Shown here in pieces: positions 54,433 to 64,000 of a stretch of DNA of 64,000 nucleotides. Numbering within the stretch: the stretch's first letter is position 1; each line of letters starts with the position of its first letter. The notes beneath the pieces are model-generated. The model did no database searches. It was not told where the DNA came from and saw only the letters and a program-made list of their open reading frames with translations. The DNA is from Daphnia carinata (lineage: Eukaryota > Arthropoda > Branchiopoda > Diplostraca > Daphniidae), in NCBI RefSeq assembly GCF_022539665.2, contig NC_081339.1, positions 8,987,367 to 9,051,366 of the forward strand, in the 5' to 3' direction. Both the position numbers and the translations under genes were made by a program.

Positions 54433-56567
54433 CGGATACACTGTGAGCCGGAAGAAGCTGTTGTTTAAAAAAACATTTTTCGCGCGTCAAACGCTATGGC
54501 AGAGCGGAACAGAATTGAGTTTACCTACGAACGATAGTGCTTACTGCCTCCCGTAATTCTTTTGACTGATAATTATTACCGTACATCCAGTACTAGACAA
54601 AGTTTCGATGATGATGAAGACGATGATGATCTACGTCAGATGATTCTGTATTTTTTTACGACTTTTACAAAAACGAGTTTTCCCATACTGCTTTACGTTA
54701 CCTGAGCAACAGTAGTGGAATAGAAAGGCTGAGACTTCGTTTACAGTACCAACCCAGAAATATTGTAATTCGTCTGAACATTCCTATAAATAAGTGATGG
54801 GAATAAGAAAAGTTGTCTTACGTAAACACTTTATAACTGACCATAATGTCTACCCAGCAAAACATTGAAACAAAATAAAAATGCTGACCTTATTCAAACT
54901 GAAATAAGCGGAGTGGCCCATTGACAGAAATTGGTAAACTTTTAGCACTAAGCCTGCACCCCGCGATAACCCCCCCCCCCCACCGTCAGATGAGCATTAG
55001 AGCTGTAATCGTCGAAATAACTGTTCTGAAACTAATACTTATTGCTCAAGTGGTGTTCGTAGTTTTTGGCATGGAGTTAATCGGAATCATGATTTTTGGT
55101 TTTGTTGTATAGATTCCCTTATTGCGAGATAAATTCCCTTTTGTTCTTACCTAAATAACTGCAACCCTTTCAGTATTTCATTTCAATTGCTAACACTGAT
55201 ATAGAATATGGCCACCCCCCTGTACTGTGTTATGACCCCGAACCCTATCCGAGTAAAAATGAGAATCTCATATGACCCAATCATCCGTCTTTCGCTGTGG
55301 TGCAGGTTACACGGTCCGATGACAGCTGATCAGGTCCAATTCTAATTCCTATTTTGACCCAATTTCCTTTGAGATTTGTAAAAAAAAATTAAAAATGTTA
55401 AATGTTACAATACAAAACTTTTTTTCATTCTTGTTTAATGAAATCGTTAAGGTTTGCTAATCAACATGCAAATAAATATTTCCGACATAATGTTTCGGAA
55501 TTTTTGGTAAATGGGTAAAATTTTGTAGAACCTTGGAGAACCTCACACAATCCGAAATATCTCGAATGATTCCGAAATTCGTAGACGCGAATTTTGAATT
55601 GCCGTCTACTCGCTTTTGTCACTGCCACGTCTTCCGTTTCTAGTGATTACACCCATGTCGCTACGAATGCACTCATACATGCATGGAAAAAGAAAACGCA
55701 ACACAATCAACAACGGATCACAAGCACTGTCGTTTTCTGATGTAAGCAACTTTACACAATTGCAGTTGCGTATTTTACGAGCAGTAAACATTTTTCAAAA
55801 ATAATGTAAATCGTATGCCAATAAGCCATATGTTTCCAATATATGTATAATAAACATCAAACTTTTTAACGTTTTACAAATGATGTTAAGAATACAAGGC
55901 CCTTTTCAGTTCGGTGAACATAAGATCGTGAATAAGAATTAAAATGATAAAATTGGTAAAAATTGGTAAAAATCAAAAGTTAAGGCTGAAATGGAGTTCA
56001 AAATTCTAAAATACGAAAAGCTAAAATCAGACATCTTAAGGTGTAAGACTCCTGGGAATACAAAATTTCCTTAAGCTAAAACTACTTTGGCTGCATAAGC
56101 CAGTAGAATCATTTGGAGAGCAACGGTATGGAATCCCATGATTGGGATAACTACAAAAACGGAAGAGGAGAAAGTGACGTTAAACGGGATGGAGGAATTA
56201 AAAATACTAAAATGTATTTCAGAATTCAAGTTAAATATATGTTGTTTATCACATCCATTTATACACTGGGCAACTATAATTTTTAGTTTTACGCAATATT
56301 TTATGTGAAAACGCTTTAACACTTTACAACAAAATATTCACTCGATAAAATATAATTAAGAAACAAGAAAATGTTGTGTTTGTCTCTCTTGTTACACTGA
56401 AACCCAAGCTAAAGGTAAACATTAATTGAAATAGAACCAAACACTCCCTGAATTTAAATTGGTGATAACAAAGGGAAATGAAAACATGGAATTAAGATGG
56501 TCGATTTTGGCGTTGCCACGTAGAAAATTCCATACTTATCGCATTGCGAAAAAGGCTAGTTTAGGGC
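54433..56567. other. Long stretch without supported gene
   Basis: AT-rich with a C-run at 54968-54980. Short frames only. A CCGAAAT/ATTCCGAAAT inverted pair lies near 55495-55580. Confidence 0.4.
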
Positions 56568-56890
56568 TCGGCCCCGGTTCTTGAAAACCCGGGTTACCCA
56601 CGGACAGACTTGCCGCGATCACGATCCTGATCAAAAAATTGACCGCCGATCCGATCTTTTAAGATTGATCAGAGATCGGATCGGCGACCGGGTTAACCGT
56701 ATATTGAAACCCTGAAATGAGAACGGTTTCTAAACTGCGTTACCCGCGTGAAAGCCGGGTAGGTAGTTGGCACAAAATCTCAAGAATACCCACCGGATCC
56801 CAATATATACCCATCGGATCATTTTTTTCGCTGGAAGAGTTATTCATTCGCCCAAATACCCACCCATTGGGCGCAAGATCGAGCCCTAGT
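56568..56890. mobile_element. Possible AGGGCTCG-ended element containing a broken family C end
   Basis: AGGGCTCGGCCCC at about 56568 is mirrored by CGAGCCCT ending at about 56889, with internal ACCCGGGTTACCC and TACCCACCGG/TACCCATCGG repeats. Inside lies CAGACTTGCCGCGATCACGATC (56605 onward), a left end of family C without a matching right end. Weak support for the outer boundaries. Confidence 0.3.
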
Positions 56891-57225
56891 CTAGTTTCCA
56901 TCCCACGGAATTTTTTTTATTCAGCAAAGTTTAGAGAAACCAAATCAGTATGAATGTAAAAGGGTTGATACTTGTTTAGTTGGTTACATTGTTAGTATCA
57001 TGGAAATGCTATTTACGGAATAGAATTTATTTAATCTGACCCACGTTTGTTCAGGGGTTTCAAAACAGAAAGGCCTTATCTGGTAGATTAGGAAATTAAC
57101 GTAACTACAGTGCCGGTCCAGTTATAGAACCGCCTAGCTATGGAACCGGATTTTTTAATGTGTCTCAGCGACGCCATTGGCGGTATTTTGAACTAGACTC
57201 ATGTTTCGGTGGCAGGAATCAATGG

Positions 57226-58932
57226 GATGCAGTCAGACTTGCCGCAATCGCGATCAAAAATTGATCGCCGATCCGATCTTCGATAAAAAAAATTGATCGC
57301 CGATCCGATCTTTTGAGAAGAATCGGAGATCGGATCGGCGATCCAAAAAATTGATCGCGATCCGATCATTTTTAGCGATCCGATCGTTTTTAGTGATCAA
57401 ACTTTTCGCCACCTAGCTGTAGATTTTTCAGTCGCATGGTTCTCTTTTACTATTATTTTTGCGAATGCAATTGAGGGAAACTGTTTAGTGTTCACCCTCA
57501 ATGGCCGTCAGTGGCTGTCGCTGTGACAGCCACAACATGGTCTCCGCGAGTTGACTCGACCGTTCGGGTTCCCAGCAGCACCCCCATTCTTGCGTTTTGA
57601 TTGGCTCTCCAGCTTTGATGCCAGTGGCAACCACCACTGAAAGAAAGCAAGCTGTTGATGTGTCGTCTGCTTGTGCCGTCTGCGTGTCGTCTGCATCGAT
57701 TTTAATTTTCAAAATAATTCAATTTTCAAATCACAAAATTACTAATCAAAAATCATAAAATTTTCCTGATATCAACACTGACATCTCTTACTACAACCCC
57801 TTGGATTCGACGGTAAGCGACTTTTTTGTTTCCGGTGAACCATGATAATGTAAGTAGTTGTAATAATAGTGTAAAGACTGTAAATATTTGAATATGAAAA
57901 TAAACCGAATGAAAAAATTTTCTTTTTCTTTTTGTATTATAATTACGATAAGCCTATAATAAGATAAATATAGAATCGTAAAACTGTTTTTGAATTTTAT
58001 TGACGTTGATAATAATAGAAAATTAATAAATATTTAATTTTTGGACGGTGTATGGGAGGAGGGGAAACTACGAAAAAATCGACAACTTTGGGCCCTTCGT
58101 TTAGGCATGCTTTAGGCTTATGATATGTTATTAAGGTATTATCTCGATTCCTTGTTTCACGAGGAATATTTTCGTGGGTATTAAACAACAAAAATTTATC
58201 AAATTAGTTAAGGAAATACTAAGCTACAAACAACCAATCACAATGGAGAAAACGGGTGCCATTATTTTTAGGCGCAATTTTTAAATTTTCTATTATTATC
58301 AGCGTAAATAAAATTCAAAAACAGTTTTACGATTCTATATTTATCTTATTGTATAGGCTTATTGTTATTATAATACAAAAAAAAAGAAAATTTTTCATTC
58401 GGTTTATTTTCATATTCAAATATTTATAGTCTTACATTATTATTACAACTACTTACATTATCACGGTTCACCGGAAACAAAAAAATCGCTTATCGTCGAG
58501 TCCAAGGGGTTGTAGTAAAAGATGTCAGTGTTGATATCAGGAACGTTTTATGATTTTTGATTAGTAATTTTGTGATTTGAAAATTGAATTATTTTGAAAA
58601 TTAAAATCGATGCAGACGACACGCAGACGGCACAAGCAGACGACACATCAACAGCTTGCTTTCTTTCAGTGGTGGTTGCCACTGGCATCAGAGCTGGAGA
58701 GCCAATCAAAACGCAAGAATGGGGGTGCCGCTGGGAACCCGAACGGTCGAGTCAACTTGCGGAGACCATGTTGGACAGCCAATGCTACATTCGTTAAACA
58801 GTGTGAATTTTCAGCGTTAGATGTCGCACAAAAATGATCGGTAAAAAAGATCAGCATGATTAGATTTTGCAGTTTGATTGGCTCGGAGATCGAGATCGGA
58901 AAATTGATCGGTGCGGCAAGTCTGGATGCAGT
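57226..58932. mobile_element. hAT-like element, family C, carrying a nested foldback element; 8-bp target duplication
   Basis: The outer element is 57234-58924, beginning CAGACTTGCCGC and ending GCGGCAAGTCTG, flanked by perfect GATGCAGT at 57226-57233 and 58925-58932. Subterminal zones (57244-57410, 58835-58912) are arrays of GATCGGCGATC-like motifs in both orientations. Its outer 300 bp on the left and roughly 150 bp on the right match the simple copy at 22431-22837 in inverted orientation. The interior is replaced by a second element (57533-58773). Confidence 0.85.
57525..58781. mobile_element. Nested foldback element (CAACATGGTCTCCGC ends), 8-bp target duplication
   Basis: Spans 57533-58773 (1241 bp), starts CAACATGGTCTCCGCGAG and ends CTTGCGGAGACCATGTTG, flanked by GACAGCCA at 57525-57532 and 58774-58781. 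The arms (about 57533-58030 and 58270-58773) are nearly identical inverted repeats of about 500 bp; the loop of about 240 bp is unique. The uninterrupted sequence in the copy at 22431-22837 (TTGGCTGTCACAGC) shows the empty site. Similar short frames in both arms (beginning MKIKIDADDTQTAQ) mirror each other and are not evidence of a gene. Confidence 0.85.
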
Positions 58933-59412
58933 TTACAATATGCAAAAAAATATTGCTGCAATTGGTTTTTGTAATTTTAAACGATGTAATTTAAGCGACT
59001 TGTAGAATCGCGCACAGGCCGATTCTATAAGTGGACCGGCACTGTATTTAATTTGAGTTTAGTAAAACTGGAAAAACAATATCGAAATGGCAGCGTAAGT
59101 TAGCTTGTCGCACATGTTAAATGGGGAAGTGGACGCAAAGGAATACTTCAAAGTAAGCAACCAATAGAAGAACCCTCAACTACACGGTGGTGCACAAGGG
59201 AACTAAATAGTGAAGGGGAAGTAGCATAATTAAAATTTTTTAGTTTTTTTGCTGTTACGTTATCAAGCAATGCCGGAGTTCTATCTCAGACCGCGCAACT
59301 GAATGTAACAGGTTGCTTTAAATAACAATAGATGACGTTCATCTATGTTTGTCGTCATTAGTGTTTCCCGAAAATTGTCTAGTTTTGTGAGCATAAATCA
59401 AAAAATTTTGCA
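58933..59412. other. Upstream region of the copper transporter gene
   Basis: Probable promoter and 5' untranslated exons. ATGGCAGC|GTAAGT near 59086 could be an upstream exon end, but an alternative start is supported below. Confidence 0.35.
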
Positions 59413-60114
59413 ATGCAAATGTATCAGTTCTTTTGGTGTGGTGTTGAAATTGATGATTTTATTTTTAAAGGCAACAACATATCCGGATGGAAAGGTTACC
59501 TATAATACACGAATCAAATTTGTTCCCATAAAGTCAATATATCTAAGTATAATTTCATTAGGTATGCTTGTGGCATGTATAGGAACAGCTTTCTTGGCCT
59601 TTCTGCTTTTTACAGTAACATTTTGTAAAGAAATGTTCCATTCCAGTCTCAGTGCCCAGCAGCAAGGCCAAGCCTTTGTAGGAGACAGACAAATATTCCA
59701 AGTATTACTGCTGATGTTTGTCACATGCTTGTAATACCTGATCGCATAATTTTAATTCTATAGGTATGGACATCTTCATGGAAAACACATGCATTTCAAA
59801 CAGTTACAAGTTTTGTCCAAATAACATTAGGCTATTTCATCATGTTAATTGTTATGAGTTTCAATGTTTACTTAGTTTTGGCAGTTCTGATAGGGAGTAC
59901 ATCTGGCTTTTTTGCATTGAATCCATTGCTTTTAAAAAAGCGAAGCATCATTCATCCACCTCAAAGACTTGCCCAGTATCAGGCAGAAGAATGTGGTTCT
60001 CTAATTGATGGTCAAGAACAGCTTGAAATAATAAGAGGTAGAGATAAAAAAGGCAATAATGACCCAAGTGAACAGCTGATTATTTCAGCTAACATTCATC
60101 ACCATGCCAACTAG
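59413..60114 (+). CDS. CTR2-like copper transporter (SLC31 family)
   Basis: Exons 59413-59494, 59562-59701 and 59764-60114 join in phase (190 residues). Membrane copper channel or regulator family that acts as a trimer at plasma membrane or endolysosomes. The N-terminus MQMYQFFW resembles the Met/His-rich start of CTR2 (MHFIFSD); next come FKGNNISGWKG and a first membrane segment (MLVACIGTAFLAFLLFTV), a cytosolic loop, then GYFIMLIVMSFNVYLVLAVL, whose M-x3-M pair is the copper selectivity ring, and GSTSGFFALNPLL, the G-x3-G helix-packing motif. The C-terminal tail is about 60 residues longer than in human CTR2 and ends in HHH, comparable with the HCH of CTR1. A longer frame that ignores the 67-nt first intron is misleading. 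Start codon moderately certain. Confidence 0.78.
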
Positions 60115-60220
60115 TTAATTGTCAGTAAACCAGTTTCTATGTTGATATAGTAATAAGTGCTTATTTTTGACACAATACAACATACATTCATTGTTTAAAA
60201 TTTAACATGTTACATAGATA

Positions 60221-60226
60221 TTTATT
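60221..60226 (-). terminator. AP-3 mu polyadenylation signal
   Basis: AATAAA on the minus strand, 16 nt after the stop codon of AP-3 mu. Positional inference. Confidence 0.45.
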
Positions 60227-60241
60227 GTAGAGATTCCTCTA

Positions 60242-62377
60242 TTACATACGAATCTGGAAATTACCAGCTTTTGTTAGGTATTTTACCCCCTTAAAAGGCT
60301 TGTAGTTTTCTCCAAACATATCCAAGCGATGGACTTTAAGGCCCGAAATGGCTGTTTGGCTTAAAGTAAATTGTACCTGTCGAAAAATGAAAGATTTAAC
60401 GAATTAATTTTTTAACTTCTACAATAAATAATTAATTTGGCACAACTTAAACATCAAGTCGGCTCAGGTGGCCTTGTGCAAATCTTATTTTCTTCAGCCA
60501 GTTACTGTTTACATGCAGGATGCAGAATTATATAAACTGGATATACATGGCCAATAGCGTTTTTTTTTCAGTTTAAGATGATGTAAAGGGCAACTTACAT
60601 TAACCGATGGTGTTGATTGCAATATGACTGCGCCACTCTGAATGTGAATTTGTCCTCTCATATTAGGTAGCTTAGTTGGGTCAATTTTCCCTACATCCCA
60701 AAGTAAAATTTTGGTAACGGGATCAAACGTTGCACGGCCTTGATTCACGGAAACCGTACAGTTCAATACGAATTTTGGCATAGGAATGCTCAACTGTAAA
60801 TTTTCTACCTATTAATGTGCTTAGAGGAAAATTGATTCGAAAAAATAAAACAAATAATGTGTTTGGACTTTACCACTCGTCCCATTGTTTGACGTGGCCC
60901 AACAGTGATTTCGATCTTTCCTGTTTGTGACTGGCTATTTTCCTTTGGCAAAAAAAAGTTGTGTCGTATATAAATCGGAATCGCAACTGCGCTTTGACAG
61001 CCAACATGATACGTCATCAAACAAAAACTTCCATCCGGTGGAACAAACGACAAAATCCGCTCGTTTTCCCATCGTTTAAAACGCACGCAGGGATGGAAGC
61101 TAACGTCGTCCATAAGGCGAGGGTTTATGAAGCTTAAAGTTAAATCTGGAGTTCCACTATAAAAATAAATTCAAGTGAAAATTATTTTTATTTTATCATC
61201 TTCTGGCATTACCTTAGACGAACGCAGCACTCGATCTTGCCTAAGAAACAACGGTAACTTAAATGTGCACTAAAGTTGTAACATCACATCAGTATGATAC
61301 CTGCTATCTCAGCAAATACAGTTGAACCTACATTGCAAAGAAAAATGATTGGAATTACTAATAAAATCTTATAAAGTGAGAGTTAGTAAATTATTGCCTG
61401 TTTTGTCAATGATGGCATCAACCTCTTCTATAATATCAAAGTATGCCTCATTATTGGTGTACTTGACATCTGCTCTTCTCCAAGGAACATTTGACAGTTG
61501 CCCAGATGGTAGCACTGAACTAACACTTTTTGATGAAGAGAAAGTGATTCAAATTTTAATTTTATGATTGATTTTGCATATGATTATGTATAAATACTTT
61601 GATTTCCCAGTAACAGTGTTGATCAAATTTCCGATAATATTTGGTGGTTTAATCAGCTCTTGCAGTATGTTTGGTTCTGTTGCCAATGGATATCCATTGT
61701 CAAGAACTTCATCTAGTAGCTATTGGAATGCAAATAATTTAGATATTAACCAGTAGTTTAAAGAACACAAACTAAATTATTATTAGAAACAATTAAGTAG
61801 AAAATTTATGTAGGATAAGGTTGTGAAAATAAAAACCAATTTAACAATAGAAATTTGGAACATTACCTCATACACAACTACATAATGCTCCTTAATGTTC
61901 GACTCATTACATTCTGAAAAATACTTTTCCAGGATGTCAACAACAGTGTGTAGAAATTCGATTACAAAAAGAGGTGGAACTTTAGACACACACCAGTTAA
62001 GAAACGAAATCAGTTCACAAGCTGTTTTGAATTTTTAATAGAATTTTACCTTCGGACATGCACACAGCCACAAAGTATAAACTATTGTGATAAATGCTGA
62101 TGAGGTAATGATGTGGTGTTGCTATTACACAGGGGACATCTTCATGACCTTTGTTATCCTTGACCACCTGCATTTTAATGAGTATTGGTGAAAATCAAGC
62201 TTATGCATGGATGTGTCAAAAGAACAACAGCAGCAGTGAGAAAATGTATAATTCAATAATAACTTGTCTTTGAGCTTCAAAGAAGTAATCCATAACTGTT
62301 CGCGGAATAATACTTCGCCAATGTTTTTCCATAAAAACATCACCGGAATGATTAATTACAAAAAGAGAATGAATCAT
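60242..62377 (-). CDS. AP3M1: AP-3 complex subunit mu
   Basis: Medium subunit of the AP-3 adaptor, which sorts cargo with YxxPhi signals to lysosomes and lysosome-related organelles. Ten exons join in phase: 62377-62264, 62167-62050, 61979-61867, 61719-61598, 61525-61398, 61327-61301, 61240-61213, 61156-60874, 60808-60599 and 60376-60242, giving 425 residues (usual about 418). N-terminal longin-like domain: MIHSLFVINHSGDVFMEKHW, IATPHHYLISIY, SEVPPLFVIEFLH. Linker: WRRADVKYTNNEAYFD. C-terminal mu-homology domain: SGTPDLTLSFINPRLMDDVS, FHPCVRFKRWENERILSF, TFDPVTKILLWDVGKIDP, and QTAISGLKVHRLDMFGENYK near the end. Exons 6 and 7 are only 27 and 28 nt, and the intron 61328-61397 has a GC donor. 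The gene looks intact. The symbol is the orthologous vertebrate name. Confidence 0.96.
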
Positions 62378-62712
62378 GTTTGCACGAATAATTGAGTTGG
62401 TCTTTCTCCCTCACAGACGAATTCTGTTCAGTGTAAAATATGAATAATGACACAAGACGTGGTGGTAGTGGGAGTGTGTGACTTGTTCACCGTTTAATAC
62501 AAATGGGTCAGCGTAAAATGCAGACACGGTCTGCGGACTGGAAAGACTGCGGACTTTTAGCTGCGGGCAGTCCCAAAATTTTTGACAGTAGTCCGCAGTT
62601 TATCCATAACACAAGGGTCCGCAGTCTTGCCAAAGTCAAACTTTCTTAATTTTCACAGCAAATTAGTGAGGTGTTCTCTTTGGATCATGGGTAACTAAAC
62701 ACTGATATCAAA
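62378..62712. promoter_or_regulatory. Short divergent promoter between AP-3 mu and the coiled-coil gene
   Basis: The two start codons are 335 bp apart on opposite strands, so one region probably drives both. It contains repeated CTGCGGAC/GTCCGCAG motifs (about 62527-62620). No TATA box near either start is evident. Confidence 0.45.
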
Positions 62713-63550
62713 ATGGAAGCCCTAGGGCAATCTTCACTTTCACAAGACCTTTTAACATCCTCTGCTTCCCTCATCACTAACAAATTTTGCGATGAAGGTG
62801 CTTGCAGGGAGGGTAACCGCGTTCCAAACAACATTACATTATCTGAATACGTACTTGCTAATACCACTAGGTTAATGATGAAGGCAGACTTGCCGTCCGA
62901 TTATTTCTTGAGCGATTATCGCAAAAAAAATGACTAGCCGTCGATAATCGCAAAAAAAATGATCGGCGATCATTCGTCTGTTGAAAAAATTTGATCGGCG
63001 ATTAAATTTCTTAGCGATTGTTTTTCCGATTATTTTTGAGCGCCATCTAGCAGAAAGAAAATAACTTGCCATTGTTTAAATTGAAAAAATTGAAACAAGT
63101 AAACATTTCAAAAAAAGCGTCTGCTAAAAAAGTGACACAGCTATGAGTAGAGTTTCGTATAGTGTCATCTAACGTTCATAGATGTCGCTAAATAATCGAA
63201 AAATAATCGCGATCAAAAACTAATTTTTTCCCACTTTAATCGCCGATTGCGATTATTTTAAAATAATTTGATCGCCGATTAAAATTTTAATCGAAATCGC
63301 AATCGCGATCAATTTTTAATCACGATTACGGCAGGTCTAGATGAAGGTAAAAAGTATTTATTCGTTTTTTAATGAATTTTCCGGAAAATAGATTTCATTT
63401 AATTTTTTGAGCACTCAGTTTTTGAGCATTTTTTTTTCTTTTTTTTTTCTCCTTTAGAAAGCAGAATATAGAGCTGAAATCCTAGAAGCAGAAAATACCA
63501 GCTTTAGAAACAGAATCGACAGCTTAGTAGAGTCAAAGAAATCTCTCTGA
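62713..63550 (+). CDS. Small coiled-coil protein gene with a MITE at its first splice donor
   Basis: Exon 1 starts ATGGAAGCCCTAGGG and encodes 57 residues to LANTTRLMMK (62883). Exon 2 (63458-63550) follows CTCCTTTAG and encodes KAEYRAEILEAENTSFRN then about 12 more residues to TGA, a leucine-zipper-like helix. The two join in phase 0 and would give 87 residues if the insertion were absent. A 455-bp hAT-like MITE (62885-63339) lies between the exon end and its donor: the target-site copy beside the exon is followed by GC (AAG|GCAGAC), whereas the distal copy retains AAG|GTAAAAAG. Without splicing, the frame stops at 62937. Family not recognised. Confidence 0.5.
62877..63347. mobile_element. 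hAT-like MITE, family C relative, in a splice donor; 8-bp target duplication
   Basis: The element 62885-63339 (455 bp) begins CAGACTTGCCG and ends CGGCAGGTCTA, flanked by perfect GATGAAGG at 62877-62884 and 63340-63347. The interior is full of CGATTATCGC/GATCGGCGAT and AATCGCGATC motifs in both orientations, and it is more diverged from the other family C copies (ATTATT in place of ATCGG). Confidence 0.85.
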
Positions 63551-64000
63551 ATGATACGCTAGTTGTTTTTTTTAAATAATATTGTGTGGATATCACGATA
63601 AAACTAAAGAAAATTTCCCACTGCAACTTTTTTAATAAAAAATTGCTAGCTTTGGAGACTGAGAAATTCAAGTTATCCTACCCCTTGAGCGTCGTAGAAG
63701 AAATTTATCCAACTATTCTTTTATCGGGCTCGCCATGTATTTTTTTTAAACTAAAATTTTTCTTTTTAAACATAGATTTCTACATGCAGTGCATATAACT
63801 AGCATACGTAGTGTACGGGTTGTGGTGTATAGATGCTGTGTAATTATGGATAGTAAAAGAAATATAATAATAGTACTACGCATTATGCATTATGCATTGC
63901 ATTATTATGATTGCATGTAATTTTTATCAGTTTTTCCGGATCTTGTGAAAAGAGCAACCGCAGTCGAAGCCGGTCACTAACTGCAAGCATCTGCCAGATT
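63551..64000. other. 3' region without further gene
   Basis: T-rich, no supported coding sequence. Likely 3' untranslated and intergenic DNA. Confidence 0.4.

Noticed and set aside
57485-58837. Two similar frames (MKIKIDADDTQTAQ...) as a duplicated gene
   Set aside because: They are mirror images in the two arms of an inverted repeat and have no motif or start/stop conservation beyond the repeat.
59345-59734. Single 129-codon frame as the start of the copper transporter
   Set aside because: It reads through a 67-nt intron; the spliced version restores the CTR-type N-terminus and the G before membrane segment 1.

Overview
This window is eukaryotic. Genes are split by short GT-AG introns (mostly 60-80 nt), occur on both strands and are separated by AT-rich DNA dense in transposable elements. 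Gene content (AP-3 mu, ARPC1, LDAH, HDHD3-like, class-I GLUT, A4GALT-like, CTR2-like copper transporter) and element content (gypsy with an env-like region, BEL/Pao, Penelope-like, MULE-like) fit an arthropod. Intron size and element mix suggest a branchiopod crustacean such as Daphnia; that is inference, and no sequence here proves the species.

Layout. 1-8.6 kb: a polyglutamine/coiled-coil gene, then a GLUT-type sugar transporter with three possible C-termini (+). 8.6-11.2 kb: an A4GALT-like glycosyltransferase (-). 12.0-12.9 kb: an HDHD3-like HAD protein (+). 13.4-15.0 kb: ARPC1 (-), complete in 7 exons. 16-27 kb: repeat-rich DNA with a palindromic element, Penelope-like reverse transcriptase remnants, a MULE-like transposase remnant, half of a foldback element, a hAT-like MITE and a decayed BEL/Pao 5' end. 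28.0-29.3 kb: LDAH (-). 30-42 kb: LTR remnants, two transposon-like orphan genes, several foldback elements and a small Cys-rich gene. 41.2-50.5 kb: a ZSWIM/MULE-like gene whose halves are separated by a foldback element, itself interrupted by a gypsy retrotransposon. 51.4-53.2 kb: an unrecognised multi-exon gene, probably decaying. 56.6-58.9 kb: a hAT-like element carrying a second foldback element, both with intact 8-bp target duplications. 59.4-60.1 kb: CTR2-like copper transporter (+). 60.2-62.4 kb: AP-3 mu (-), complete in 10 exons. 62.7-63.6 kb: a small coiled-coil gene whose first splice donor lies inside the target-site duplication of a hAT-like MITE.

The recognisable host genes are ordinary housekeeping genes and do not form a pathway or operon. 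The most unusual content is a set of non-coding elements. At least four unrelated families share one design: element ends built from many direct and inverted copies of a family-specific motif of about 11-18 bp (GGAGAAATAGGACTG, GATCGGCGATC, ATGGCAATAGCCAT, and a TGGGTG/TTGGGACA set). Several sit in, or break, genes. Boundaries are precise where I could join splice sites in phase; elsewhere they are marked approximate.
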